From Panicum virgatum (Eukaryota; Streptophyta; Magnoliopsida; Poales; Poaceae), in contig NC_053142.1 of NCBI RefSeq assembly GCF_016808335.1, positions 47,229,795-47,293,794 on the forward strand: DNA of 64,000 bases. Reading direction: 5' to 3'. Under the pieces are notes generated by a model that made no database searches, had not been told where the DNA came from, and saw only the letters and a program-made list of their open reading frames with translations. Shown here piece by piece: positions 33,789 through 44,741 of the stretch. Position numbers and translations under genes: made by a program. Each line of letters begins with the position of its first letter. Within the stretch, counting starts at the first letter, position 1.

Positions 33789-34968
33789 AGCAATCAACAT
33801 GGCCGACCCGGCCAGCGCCATGGACGCCACCCTCAGCGCCGTTCCCGACCGCCCCGTAGCTTCATTCCTTACCGTGTCATTTTCCCCCCGAGCAGATGGC
33901 ATCGATGGCGATGCGTCTGGCGCGCGTGCGCAGTGTAACAACTGTAACCAACCCAAGAATCAAACGAATTCTTTTTTCTCCGTTCTCCGAACATATACTG
34001 ATCGAAGAAGAAGAAGAATGCCGTCGCTGTCGGGGGCCCTGTCGCGCGATTCCGCCACTGTTTCGCGGCGTCCCATCGCCAACGAATCGCCGCCGCTCGG
34101 GTACACCAAGGAAACGGCCGAAACTAAAGCTAAAGAAGAAAGCAACGGGTGGAGTAGCTAGCTGGGTAGTAGAGGAGTAGCTAGCTGGGTAGTAGAGGAA
34201 GAAGCTAAAGAAGAAAGCAACGGAAACTAAAGCCGAGGAATATATGATGGCGCCGCCCGCGGCCCAGCCGAGGCTTTATCGATTCGGCGTCGGGCGGAAA
34301 CGGCCGCTCGCGGGCCGGCGGTGGGGGTAGGTAGGTAGGTGGCTTTGCTGAGCTCCGTGGCCCGCTCTGCTCGCTGGTCGCCGATTCCAAGGACGACTGG
34401 ACCGGCCGGCCGGCCGGACCTCCCGTCGCTGAGCTGATCGAGAGGCGAGTGGCGTTGGAGCCGCTGGAACGTTAATCCCAGCGGGGTGCTTTGCTTTGGT
34501 CTTGACCCGGCTTTGTTCGTTCAACAAGCTAAGGGAATAATTAAAGACGATGGAGAGGGGCTGATCGAACTGGACCGCACATTACGTTTCACGCGTAAGC
34601 GTAATTAGTACATTGGCACAAAAGCAACGAGTGATTAGAGACTCCAAAGTAGCTTCATTGGACCATTGCCACAGGAGGTTTCATGAGAGTTTTATGCACA
34701 TTAAATAAATATGATATCATATCATCATTTTAGATGTTGTGACGTTAGATTAATGAGGAGAGAGATGAAATAAGTTTCATCTAGATAAAACCATATATGC
34801 GTGACTACCAACTCTCGATAAGTTTTAGAATTAAATGTGATAAGAACTTATAAAACAACAAACGTGAAATAATAACGCACCGTGGAATGAGTTTCATCTA
34901 CGGTTTTGTTGATATGACACTCTTGAAAACAACAAAATGAAACCACCAATTGGAATTGACCTTCGTGC
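33789..34968. other. HIPP 3'UTR and intergenic with a small tandem repeat
   Basis: Contains two tandem copies of a 23-bp unit with GTAGCTAGCTGGGTAGTAGA (34,151-34,196) enclosed by a second direct repeat, GCTAAAGAAGAAAGCAACGG (34,129 and 34,204). No coding exon was recognised. 34,600-34,960 is AT-rich with repeated GTTTCATCTA motifs and may be an old MITE. Confidence 0.5.
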
Positions 34969-35140
34969 TCCCTCCATTTTAAATTATAGTAATTCTTTTT
35001 TCTAGATTCATTGATTTATAATGTTTACTATACACCCAGATATAATATATACATATATATATATATATGAAAAAATTCTTTATAAAATTCTATAAATCTG
35101 GAAAAGTCAAAATAACCTGTATTTTAGAATAGACGGAGTA
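34969..35140. mobile_element. Stowaway-like MITE
   Basis: CTCCCTCCATTTTAAATTATAG ... GTATTTTAGAATAGACGGAGTA: the ends are inverted complements and typical of the plant Stowaway group. It contains a TA dinucleotide tract at 35,044-35,069. Confidence 0.75.
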
Positions 35141-36595
35141 TATTGATTATTAGGCTCTATAATAAGACTTTGGAGATCCTATATATTGCTATAAAATCAT
35201 GAAACAGTAGTACTTTTCCGCACGAGTTTATACATTGTTCATTTATATTTCCGAGATTTAAAAAACCGTAAAGATACTACCGATAACCAATGTTCTGACA
35301 TAGGAGTATTGTTTTCTACAAGTAGGTTCCAAGATACTACTATATTAATAAAATATTGGTTTTGTTAGGAAATGTAAAATGTTAGTTGACATTACGTGAG
35401 GCGAGGCCCAGCATAGGCAGCGCTGATTTTGGAAACTGGAGGAGTCCGTGCTTACGTGAGCCTAGCCAGCCCAACAGGCTGACACTATCACGGAGAGGGC
35501 CCAAATTTGTCGGGACGTACTACATCTGGGGCTGCGCGATTGCGCGAAGCAGCTACAGGCCCAGCACAGGCGCTTGCCGTCCCGTGGAAGCAGCAACTTT
35601 ATTTTTTTAATGGTACTGGTAGAGACGCACGTGCCCCAAGCTCGTGTTATAAAAACTTAATGATAATTATTTTTGCAATTATATGAAATGTTGTAAATAA
35701 TAATTTTTATGCACAGTAAAATGTGCATGCAGAGATAACATTTTTTTTAGAAAATAGTCATAAGATTTTTATATCCAAGAACTAATAATTTAGCATTACT
35801 TGGAAGCACCAAATTAGGACTAAAATACAATGCACTATTCTAACCTTTAATTTTAGGTGGGTCCTTCTAAAACAAAAGATGCATGCGCACTGACATGTGA
35901 TTTCAAACATTCTAGTAAACAAGAATCCTATGAACATCATAAGATTCATGCATACGTAACTAACATTACTAATGTCTTATAACAATATGTATAATACATG
36001 AACAATTCGGCGAGGGGGCTGGCGGGTGCAAGCTCCTCACCGTGGCGGGGACCGGGTCGAGCAGCGACAGCGAGGACGGGTGCGGCGGCGGGCCGCGCAA
36101 CGCACCGCCTGCACCGACAGCGAGCTCCTCTCCTTCAAACATATACCGCCTACACCGTGGCAGAGGCTACGGCGGGCCGCGCAACGCCAACCTCCGCTGC
36201 CGCCGCCGGCACCTCATGGCGCGAGGCGAGCGCCCGCCTCCCGACGAGGAGGAGGATCCGTCGGTGGCGGGGGAGCAGGAGGAGGGGAGGAGGCCGTGGC
36301 GGCGGCGCGCGTGAGGAGCGGGAGGAGGGGAGGAGGCTGTGGCGCGCGGGGAGCGGGAGGAGGGGAAGAGGGCCAGCAACGCGTACGCGGGCGGGTAGGT
36401 GCCGAAAAGGTGAGAAAAAAATTCAATTTTAACAGGAGCGCTCTAACTCGCAGTTTTTTTATGGATTTACATATTTTTCCACCTTCCTCCGCCCTGACAC
36501 GCGGGTCTAGCGTGAGAGGTACGGTGGATCCAATATAGATGAAATAAATTTTTAATTATTTTCGATCCTTATAGTATAGAATAAAGCAGTACTAA
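35141..36595. other. Intergenic, low-complexity
   Basis: AT-rich until about 35,990, then a GC-rich patch (36,000-36,400) that gives overlapping open frames in several frames with no recognisable domain. I see no gene here. Confidence 0.4.
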
Positions 36596-36934
36596 GGGCG
36601 CGTTTAGTTCAAAAAAAATTCACCTCGAAATTTGTACCTTTTCCTTTGGATATGTGTATGGAGTACTAAATGTAGTTAAATAACAAAACTAACTGCACAG
36701 TTTGGATGTACACGGCGAGATGAATTTTTTGAGCCTAATTAGTGCATGATTAGCCATAAGTGCTACAATAACTCACTTGTACTAATGATGCGGTCAAATG
36801 TCTCAAAAAATTCGTCTCGCGGTTTCCAGGTGAAATCTGAAATTAGTTTTTTAATTAGTGTCCGAAAAATTTTCCCGACATCTGGTCAAATTGTTAATTT
36901 GACAAAAAAAATGGTTTGGTAACTAAACGCGCCC
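36596..36934. repeat. MITE-like inverted-repeat element
   Basis: Opens GGGCGCGTTTAGTTCAAAAA and closes TTTGGTAACTAAACGCGCCC. The ends are perfect inverted complements for the first 11 bases (GGGCGCGTTTA). The body has GAGTACTAAATGTAGTTAAA and GCCTAATTAGTGCATGATTA, motifs of a very widespread grass MITE group. Confidence 0.88.
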
Positions 36935-37084
36935 TAACTATCTATTTAGAACACGGCGGCTCCGACCGAAAGAGGCAAAGAGACAGCGCAGACTCGCGCG
37001 GCCCCACCGCGGTCCGCTCCGCGCCTTGCCCCCTGCCTTCGCTCCTAAGGATCAGGGGCAGAACCGGGCAAGGCGACCGACGAT

Positions 37085-37197
37085 CCAGATTCGTTGCTTC
37101 GCCTGCCTCTGCACGCGATCCTTCTCATCACAGTCATGCACTCATGCCCCAGATTCGTTGCTTCGCCTGCCTCTGCACGCGATCCTTCTCATCACAG
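37085..37197. repeat. Perfect 49-bp direct duplication
   Basis: 37,085-37,133 and 37,149-37,197 are identical by eye (CCAGATTCGTTGCTTCGCCT ... CTTCTCATCACAG), separated by 15 bases. It is probably a recent local duplication. Confidence 0.85.
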
Positions 37198-37422
37198 AAT
37201 GGGGCCAACTTTAACTCTCTTCTTCTACCTATAATGGCACACTATTTTTTTTTGTCTAGAAACAATAGGTGGAACTGGTACGTGACTTTTCTCTCTCTCT
37301 CTCTCGGAAATGGTACATAATTTGTTTCATCGTATCTACCTAGCCAAGCCACATGTTAAATATACTTCTTTGCTCTCAAGTGAACAACTCAGGTACCTAA
37401 CTGCAAAAGTGTAACTATTGAG

Positions 37423-37683
37423 TAGGGGTGGAATCGAGCCGAGTCTCGATTTTTTTCGAGCTTTCTTCGAAATCAATATATTCATATTTATTATAGTCTC
37501 CCGCGTTGTTTGATATGCAACTTCAAATCGAGCATAACGAGCCGAGCCGAGCCGAGCCTGCCAAAATTGACTTTTGTTCCAAATCGACTAATCTTTATTT
37601 TAAAAAAAGAACGAACGTAATCGGAGCAATTTTAAAACGAGCCACCAAACCAGCTTAACGAGCTTTTTTTTTTTCCAGCCCTA
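37423..37683. mobile_element. Short non-autonomous hAT element with 8-bp TSD
   Basis: Begins TAGGGGTGG and ends CCAGCCCTA, with a perfect 8-bp duplication CTATTGAG on both sides (37415-37422, 37684-37691). It shares the terminal repeat and the ACGAGCC subterminal repeats with the 729-bp element at 16,709, so it is a 261-bp MITE-sized relative. Confidence 0.9.
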
Positions 37684-38108
37684 CTATTGAGCACCGAGCC
37701 AGTCAGCCAGCCAGCCATGATGCAACCCACGATTCACGTTCCCACGAGCCCCGCCGCGCCCGCGCGGCAATTTCGATGCACATTCCATCCACCAAATATA
37801 TTCTTTTACCCATATCCGGACGGGCTAGACTTGGGATTGACTCGCGGTGTCCAAATTCCAGTTCTGCCCCTCGAGTTTGTAGGAAACCATCCTCGCACTG
37901 CACTACCAGTGGGCCATGCCCGAGGGGGGCAAAACCGCCACGCCCCCCTGATCTCCCTGTCCCCGACACGCACACGGTATAACTATCCCCGCAAACCTCG
38001 GCCTCCTCCCCACCCCCTGCGCTTTATTAGCGAAGCACCGGAAGCGGTTTTGCTCCGGAAACAAAATCTGAAACCCTCGCGCGTTCGATCCATCGATCGG
38101 CAGCCGCG

Positions 38109-41100
38109 ATGGATTACGAGCGCGGAGGTGGTGGCGGCGGCGGCCGCGGCCGCGGGAGGGGTCGTGGCGGCGGAGGCCGCGGCGGTGGTGGATTCGGGCG
38201 GCACGGGGACGGTCGCGGCGGCGGTGGAGGAGGGGGATACGGGCATGACGAAGGAGGAGGCTACGGCGGGGGCCGCGGAGGTGGCGGCTACCACGGCCCT
38301 CGCGGAGGCGGAGGGGGCGGATATGGCGCGGGCGCGGGCGGCCGCGGAGGGCGCGGCCCCGCCGGTGGCAGCGGCCTGGCGTATGGGCGCGGCGGGAGCG
38401 CGTGGGAGCCTGGGCCAGGTTCGGGGAGAGGCCGTTTAGGCGGCGGCGCGGGGTACGTCCCCGTCGCCAGGGCACCTGCGCAGGCGCCTGCCGTGAGGGG
38501 GATCGCGCCCAAGGACAAGGAGGCGCCGAGTTCGTCGGGATCCGTTGGTAAGTGCCTCTCCGGATTTACTCGCGCGAACCGTGCTGCTTGTTGCAGTGCT
38601 TTGTTCTAGTGTTCCGTGATGGTTGACTAGGATACTCTTTTCTTTCGATGCCATATATGCGCGTTTCTCCACGGCGGTCGATGGTAGAGTAGGCACCGTT
38701 AACATGTGGACTCGCGGTCTCGCAATTGCAATATTCGCCGTCTGCCTGCTGGTGCTCACGATCTAGATTAGAGTACAATCCATGGTTTCCTGTTTCTGAA
38801 TCGAGGTTTAGCGTTGTAAATGAGTTGAGTGCTCCAGGTTTATGAATCGAGTTTTAGATTCAAATGTGGAGGATCTCTCTGCATGACGATATCTGCTCAC
38901 CGGTTTTTGATGTATTAGGGTTGGTCAGCTTTATGCTGTTACTGCCTGTGTCCATATGACTCGTTGTTTTTGCTCGAAGAGGTCCCGGCAGTACTACTTT
39001 ATGTCTTTTGTGACTAGTGATACTTGAAGCTTTAGTTTCCCTTCGATTAACGAGTAACCTACTGCTTTTCCCTTTTGTTTTTTGCTTGCTTGTTTAGTAT
39101 GCAGTCTTCTTTTGCCGTAGCTCAGCGTCCTTTCTAGGTTGCCCCCCCCCGTTCTTGTTAATGCAGTGCCTAATTTTTTTCAAAAATAAAAAGAAAAACT
39201 GTTTCATGTGACAAACCATGATGATGAAGTGGTGGCCAAGGTCTGCACGCTGAAAAAAAAGGAGAAGAATGTTTTTCCTATTCGAAAGTTTCCCACTGCT
39301 GACGAGAGTAGGGCAGGGGTTAATAGGAAGTTAGAGCTGTGGAGACGCACGTTAGATTCGAAAGAGTTCAGACTTAGTAGGACCAAGACCGAGTACATGA
39401 TGTGCGATTTCAGCGCGACTAGGCATGAGAGGGGAGACGTTAGTCTAGATGGGCAAGTGGTGGTCCAGAAGGATACTTTTCGGTATTTAGGATCGGTGCT
39501 ACAAAAGTATGGCGACATTGATGAAGATGTTAGCCATAGAATTTCAGCTAGCTGGTTGAAATGGCGGCAAGCTTCTGGCATCCTTTGTGACAAGATGGTG
39601 CCACAAAAGCTAAAAGGCAAATTCTATAGGACAACAATTCGTCCGGCGATGTTATACGGTGCTGAATGTTGGCCTACAAAAAGGCGACATGTCCAGCAAC
39701 TGAGTGTAGCAGAGATGCGGATGTTGCGGTGGTTTTGCGGGCACAAAAGGAGGGATAGAGTCCGGAACGAAGTTATTCGGGATAGGGTCGGGGTGGCACC
39801 AATTGAGGAGAAACTTATCCAGCATCGGCTGAGATGGTTTGAACATGTCCAACGAAGACCTCCTGAGGCGTCGGTGCGTAATGGGGTTCTTGAGCGGGTC
39901 GATAATGTAAAGAGGGGTAGAGGTAGACCTAAACTGACGTGGGATGAGTCGGTTAAGAGAGACCTTAAGGATTGGAATATCTCTAAAGAGATAGCTTTGG
40001 ATAGGAGCGCTTGGAGACTAGCTATCAATGTGCCTGAACTTTGAACTTATTTCTTTCGGGTTTCATCTCTAGCCTACCCCAACTTGCTTGGAAAAAAAAG
40101 TTATGTTGTTGTTGTTGTTGTTGAAAGTTTCCCACTGCTGCCATTTTGAGATCAGAATTGAAAAAATAAGGATACACATACATCAAAAAAGAACAAGAAG
40201 AAAACCATTTGGAGATGAGACCTTTTTTCCTTGCCAGATTCATCTTTCGAAGGTTCAGGTTGATAATTACCTGTATCATTTTATAAGTGAATCTAGAAAG
40301 CATCCGGAACTGGTAAAAGAAAATCACGGTCCATTTGTCTGACAATGAGAAAAAAACATTTTTTTCCTGCTTTCTTGTGGTATTGTACAAGTAGGCTTGG
40401 CAGATGTCAATAGAAATTGATTCATAAGCTTGGAGAATTATAATTAACTTTTGGACTTATTATGGAGCAATAGACTGATGGAAGAGAAATTTGTTTGTAA
40501 TTCAGTAAAATGTATGTTGCATATTTACTCCCACCATTTTAAGTTGGGACATTGTTGGGCTAAAACAGTTTATTAAGGAGTACTAGCTTGGTTAGTCTTT
40601 GCTTATTTAACTTCATATACTTAGTTTTTTAATGTAAAATTGACCTTGGCTGTTCCTAATTGTTGTGCCTTCTTTTTCTTGCAGAACGCATTGGCCCCGG
40701 TCAATTGGCTAGAGTACAACCTTCGGTATCATCACTTGTTGCTATGTCTTCTGGTACACGAGCGCCAATGCAAAGACCTGACCGTGGAGGCTCATCATTT
40801 CAAGCAAAGGTCAAACTTTTGGTGAACCACTTCATTGTCAACTACCGACAGGCATCTACCATTTTTCACTATGACATAGACATCAAGCTTGATCAAGCTT
40901 CCCCCAAGGCTTCAGGCAAGGAACTCTCCAAGGCCGAGTTTCTTTCTGTCAAGGATGAGCTCTTCAAGGACACTGACTTTCGGCGTCTTTCGTCGTGTGT
41001 TGCTTATGATGGCGGAAGAAATCTATTCACTTCTGCTGAACTGCCGGAAGGTTTATTCCGTGTGATAGTTCGGTCCAAGACTTACATTGTATCAGTAGAT

Positions 41101-43600
41101 TTAAAGAAGCAGATACCATTAAGTCAGCTCTCAGAGTTACCTGTGCCTAGAGAGGTCTTGCAGGGTCTTGATGTCATTGTGCGCGAGGCCTCTAGATGGC
41201 GCAAGATTATCGTTGGTAAAGGATTTTACTCACCAGATAACAGTCTAGACATTGGGCAGGGTGCTGTGGCTCTGAAAGGAGCCCAACAGACGCTTAAACA
41301 TACTCAGCAAGGGCTGATCCTATGCGTTGACTACTCAGTGATGCCATTTTATAAAGCTGGGCCAGTGATGGATCTTGTTGAGAAGATAGTGGGGCGCCTT
41401 GATTACAGGACAACTCTGAACAAGAGGCAAGTGGAAAATTTGGAGTATGAGCTTAAAGGCCGGCGTGTGACTGTGATTCACCGCAGGACTAATCAGAAGT
41501 ACACTGTGCAAGGTTTGACACCCTTGCCTACCAGCCAGTTGACCTTTGTGGATGCTGAAACTGGACAAACAAAGAGACTTGTCGACTATTATGCTCAGAA
41601 ACATGGCAAGGTGATTGAGTATCAGATGCTTCCATGCCTGGATTTGAGCAAGAGCAAGGACAAACCAAATCATGTGCCAATTGAGCTTTGCACTCTTCTT
41701 GAAGGGCAGAGGTTTCCAAAGGCAAACCTGGATAAGAATTCTGATAGAACACTAAAATCGGAGGCCCTAATTCCTGCATTTAAGCGGAAGAAGGAGATTC
41801 TGGACTTGGTGAATTCTAGAGATGGACCTTGCAGGTACTGCTTTTCTATCTGTTCTTCCCTTTCTTGAATACTCTGTCTGTTCCTTTGTCAACCTAAAAA
41901 CTTGAGGTACTGCTATGCTTAACTGTCAGTGAAGATTAGATGCAATGCAATTGAATTTGTTAATAACTTTTGGGTTATTCATTCTTCTGCGTAAATAATG
42001 TCCATTCATCGGACTCATCTGTACCTGTAACCATAAGTTCTATGTCTAATTTCTTTGCTGCCATTTTTTCTCTGAACATATCCTTGACCTACCTCTAATT
42101 TCTAGGACAGCAAACAAAGTGATGACCTTTTCTTTTCAATGGAATATGTGATGTTTATATGTTACTAACTGTCATTTCATTTACAGTGGTGAGATAGCAC
42201 ATCAATTTGGGATTTCCTTGGATGTACAAATGACTGAAGTCACGGGTAGGATCCTTCCGCCACCCAACCTAAAACTTGGCGCATCCAATGGCCAGACCTG
42301 CAAATTCAGTATCGATCAGGATAACTGCCAGTGGAACCTTATGAAGAAGAAACTAGTAGAGGGCCGGGATCTTCAGTGCTGGGGCATTGTTGACTTCAGT
42401 GCACATCCGTCTCACCCCAGGCAGGAACCCCTCAATGGAAGGATGTTTGTTGAAAAGATAGTGAGGAAGTGCTGTGACCTTGGTATCCGGATGAACACTA
42501 ATCCATGCTTCGTGCACATATCAGAAATGGCAGTGCTCTCTGATCCACATCGACTGCACGAGGAGCTAAATAAAGCTAAACAAGCTGCAGTGAGCAAGAA
42601 GCAGAAGCTGCAGCTCCTGTTCTGCCCAATGTCTGAGCAGCATCCAGGTTACAAGACACTGAAGCTGATATGCGACACGCAGCTGGGGATCCTGACCCAG
42701 TGTTTCCTGAGCAACCTCGCGAACAAGCCGCAGGGCCAGGACCAGTACATGACCAACCTTGCTCTCAAGATCAACGGCAAGCTTGGTGGCAGCAACGTCC
42801 AGCTGTTCGACTCACTCCCCCGGGTCAGCGGCGCGCCTTTCATGTTCATCGGGGCTGATGTTAACCATCCGTCACCCGGGAATGTGGAGAGCCCGTCAAT
42901 CGCAGCTGTGGTTGCGTCTATCAACTCTGGCGTCAACAAGTATGCGTCAAGAATCCGCGCCCAGCCACACCGCTGCGAGGTGATCCAACATCTTGGTGAG
43001 ATCTGCTTGGAGCTCATCGGAGTCTTTGAGAAGCAGAACCGCGTGAAGCCGCAGAGGATCATCTACTTCCGCGACGGCGTGAGCGACGGGCAGTTCGACA
43101 TGGTCCTGAACGAGGAGCTGGCGGACATGGAGAAGGCGATCAAGGTGAACGGCTACTCGCCGACCATCACCGTGATCGTGGCCAAGAAGCGGCACCACAC
43201 ACGGCTGTTCCCCAAGGACCAGGGCCAGCCGCAGACGAAGAACGGCAACGTGCCACCCGGCACAGTGGTGGACACGGGCGTGGTGGACCCGTCGGCGTAC
43301 GACTTCTACCTGTGCAGCCACAACGGGCTGCTGGGGACGAGCCGGCCCACGCACTACTACAGCCTGGTGGACGAGCACGGCTTCGGCTCGGATGACCTGC
43401 AGAAGCTGATCTACAACCTGTGCTTCGTGTTCGCGCGGTGCACCAAGCCGGTGTCGCTGGCGACGCCCGTCTACTACGCCGACCTTGCGGCCTACCGCGG
43501 CAGGCTCTACTATGAGGCGGGTGTGAGGTCGGGAACCTTTGAAGTCGGCAACTTCCCAAGGCTGCACAAGGACCTGGAGGACAACATGTTCTTCATCTGA
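38109..43600 (+). CDS. AGO2: Argonaute of the AGO2/AGO3 clade
   Basis: Three exons (38109-38547, 40685-41834, 42187-43600) give about 1000 residues, compared with about 1030-1060 for rice AGO2 and AGO3. The first exon encodes a Gly/Arg-rich RGG-type tail of about 125 residues. Then follow the N, linker and PAZ domains ([47 protein letters not shown]), MID and PIWI. The PIWI metal-binding residues are Asp754 (FIGADVNHP), Asp826 ([10 protein letters not shown]) and Asp962 (YYADLAAY). The last is His in AGO1, so this is the DDD triad of the AGO2/3 clade. The protein ends DLEDNMFFI. Such Argonautes load small RNAs, act in antiviral and DNA-repair pathways and are often stress-induced. Intron 1 holds a LINE fragment. 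I cannot tell AGO2 from AGO3, which are tandem in rice. Confidence 0.94.
39302..40122 (+). mobile_element. 5'-truncated RTE-type LINE in Argonaute intron 1
   Basis: An 821-bp insert flanked by an 18-bp duplication GAAAGTTTCCCACTGCTG (39284-39301 and 40123-40140). It carries the C-terminal end of a reverse-transcriptase ORF ([41 protein letters not shown]) ending at 40,044. It finishes with CTACCCCAACTTGCTTGG and a (GTT)n tail, both hallmarks of plant RTE elements. Frame to the stop is open, so the insertion may be fairly young. It is in the same orientation as the host gene. Confidence 0.93.
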
Positions 43601-44741
43601 CACCAGCATGTTTTCGCCGTTGTCATGGAGCATGGTCTGTTGTAGATCATGCGTTTGTTGGTCGCGTCTTTTTAGCTCGTCTTTTATTTCCTACTGGCTA
43701 CTGCAGTGAGTGATGTTCACTTTTTAACTATACTCGTGTTACGTTTTCGTCACCTTTGAAAGTTGAAACAGTGATGATCTGGTGTAAATGTGGTTTGAGT
43801 TAACGAAACTTTGCTGAATTACGTTGTTGTACAGACACTGTATGACAGCATATGGGCGAAAAGGAGGCCTAGTCTTTTTGAGTTTTAATAGACCGCTGTA
43901 TATCACTGCGTCGTCATTTCCTTCTGTAAAAGAGAGAGATTGCAGGTTCCATTGATATGCATCCGGGTCAGGTGAGAGTTCAGAGCTGGACAGGGTCTGG
44001 TGCAGGTGGCGGAGTGGAGAAGCGTCAGGCGCCGCACCCAACCGCTACCAGAGCTGGCGAGCAGTGTGCGTGCATTTTTCAGCAGACATGTCCAACTCCA
44101 ACCTGACATCTGCGCGTGATCATTCTGAAAAACCTGTGTCTGTCATCAATGGTGTATTTATATACCAATGCGTCGAGTTCATACAGTTAGAACGTACACG
44201 ACAGTTCTATTTTTGTTGCGGCTCATCCATAACTTTACGATGAATCATGAAATTTTAATCATCTATTGCACACCAACAGCAAACAGAGTTCCAGCTGAAG
44301 GCGTTTCCAAAAAAAAAAAAAAAGTTCCAGCGGAAGGGTGAAAAGCATCATATACAATTGAAGGTCAACAACCCGGCACGTGTTACATTGTGCCGTCAGC
44401 ACATAAAAGAAAAGTGCATTCATCTTCCTTGCGAGCAACCTAACCTAGTATTCACAAATAGCCAAATCATATACAGAAGCCTCCTTTTGCGATGCTGAAG
44501 GGGGTGAAAAACATCAGACCCTACACTAGGCTACTACATCGAGTTCCACCAAACATCTAGTTCTCAGGCAGTTCATGATAACGAAAACGGAAGTCAGAAA
44601 ACCGGCCACCGAGTGTTCAGCAGTCATGTGTTCTTAGGTGAACAGCTGCCTCCTGCGTGGAGGAGCATGAGGATGAGCGGCAAAGTGCTCGAGCAGGAGG
44701 CTAGTGCTGCCTACCGAATACCGATATTCTAGGCAGTGCAA
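43601..44741. other. Convergent intergenic region
   Basis: The 3'UTRs of the Argonaute (+) and the FRS gene (-) meet here. A run of A near 44,311-44,325 is bracketed by GTTCCAGCTGAAGG/GTTCCAGCGGAAGG, possibly a tiny retroposed insert. Nothing else was seen. Confidence 0.45.

Noticed and set aside
32994..33956. Antisense 320-residue frame over the HIPP gene
   Set aside because: Complement of GC-rich third positions; no domain, and the sense gene explains the sequence.
33136..34161. Arg-rich 341-residue frame over the HIPP gene
   Set aside because: A GC-rich shadow of the HIPP coding frame, with composition only of Arg/Ala/Thr runs.
36000..36540. GC-rich overlapping frames before the Argonaute gene
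   Set aside because: No start context, splice partner or domain. Treated as intergenic.
39208..39301. Open frame continuing upstream of the LINE reverse-transcriptase fragment
   Set aside because: The target duplication places the LINE start at 39,302. The upstream codons are host intron sequence in frame by chance.
42947..43633. Antisense 228-residue frame over the Argonaute PIWI exon
   Set aside because: Shadow of a strongly conserved coding exon.
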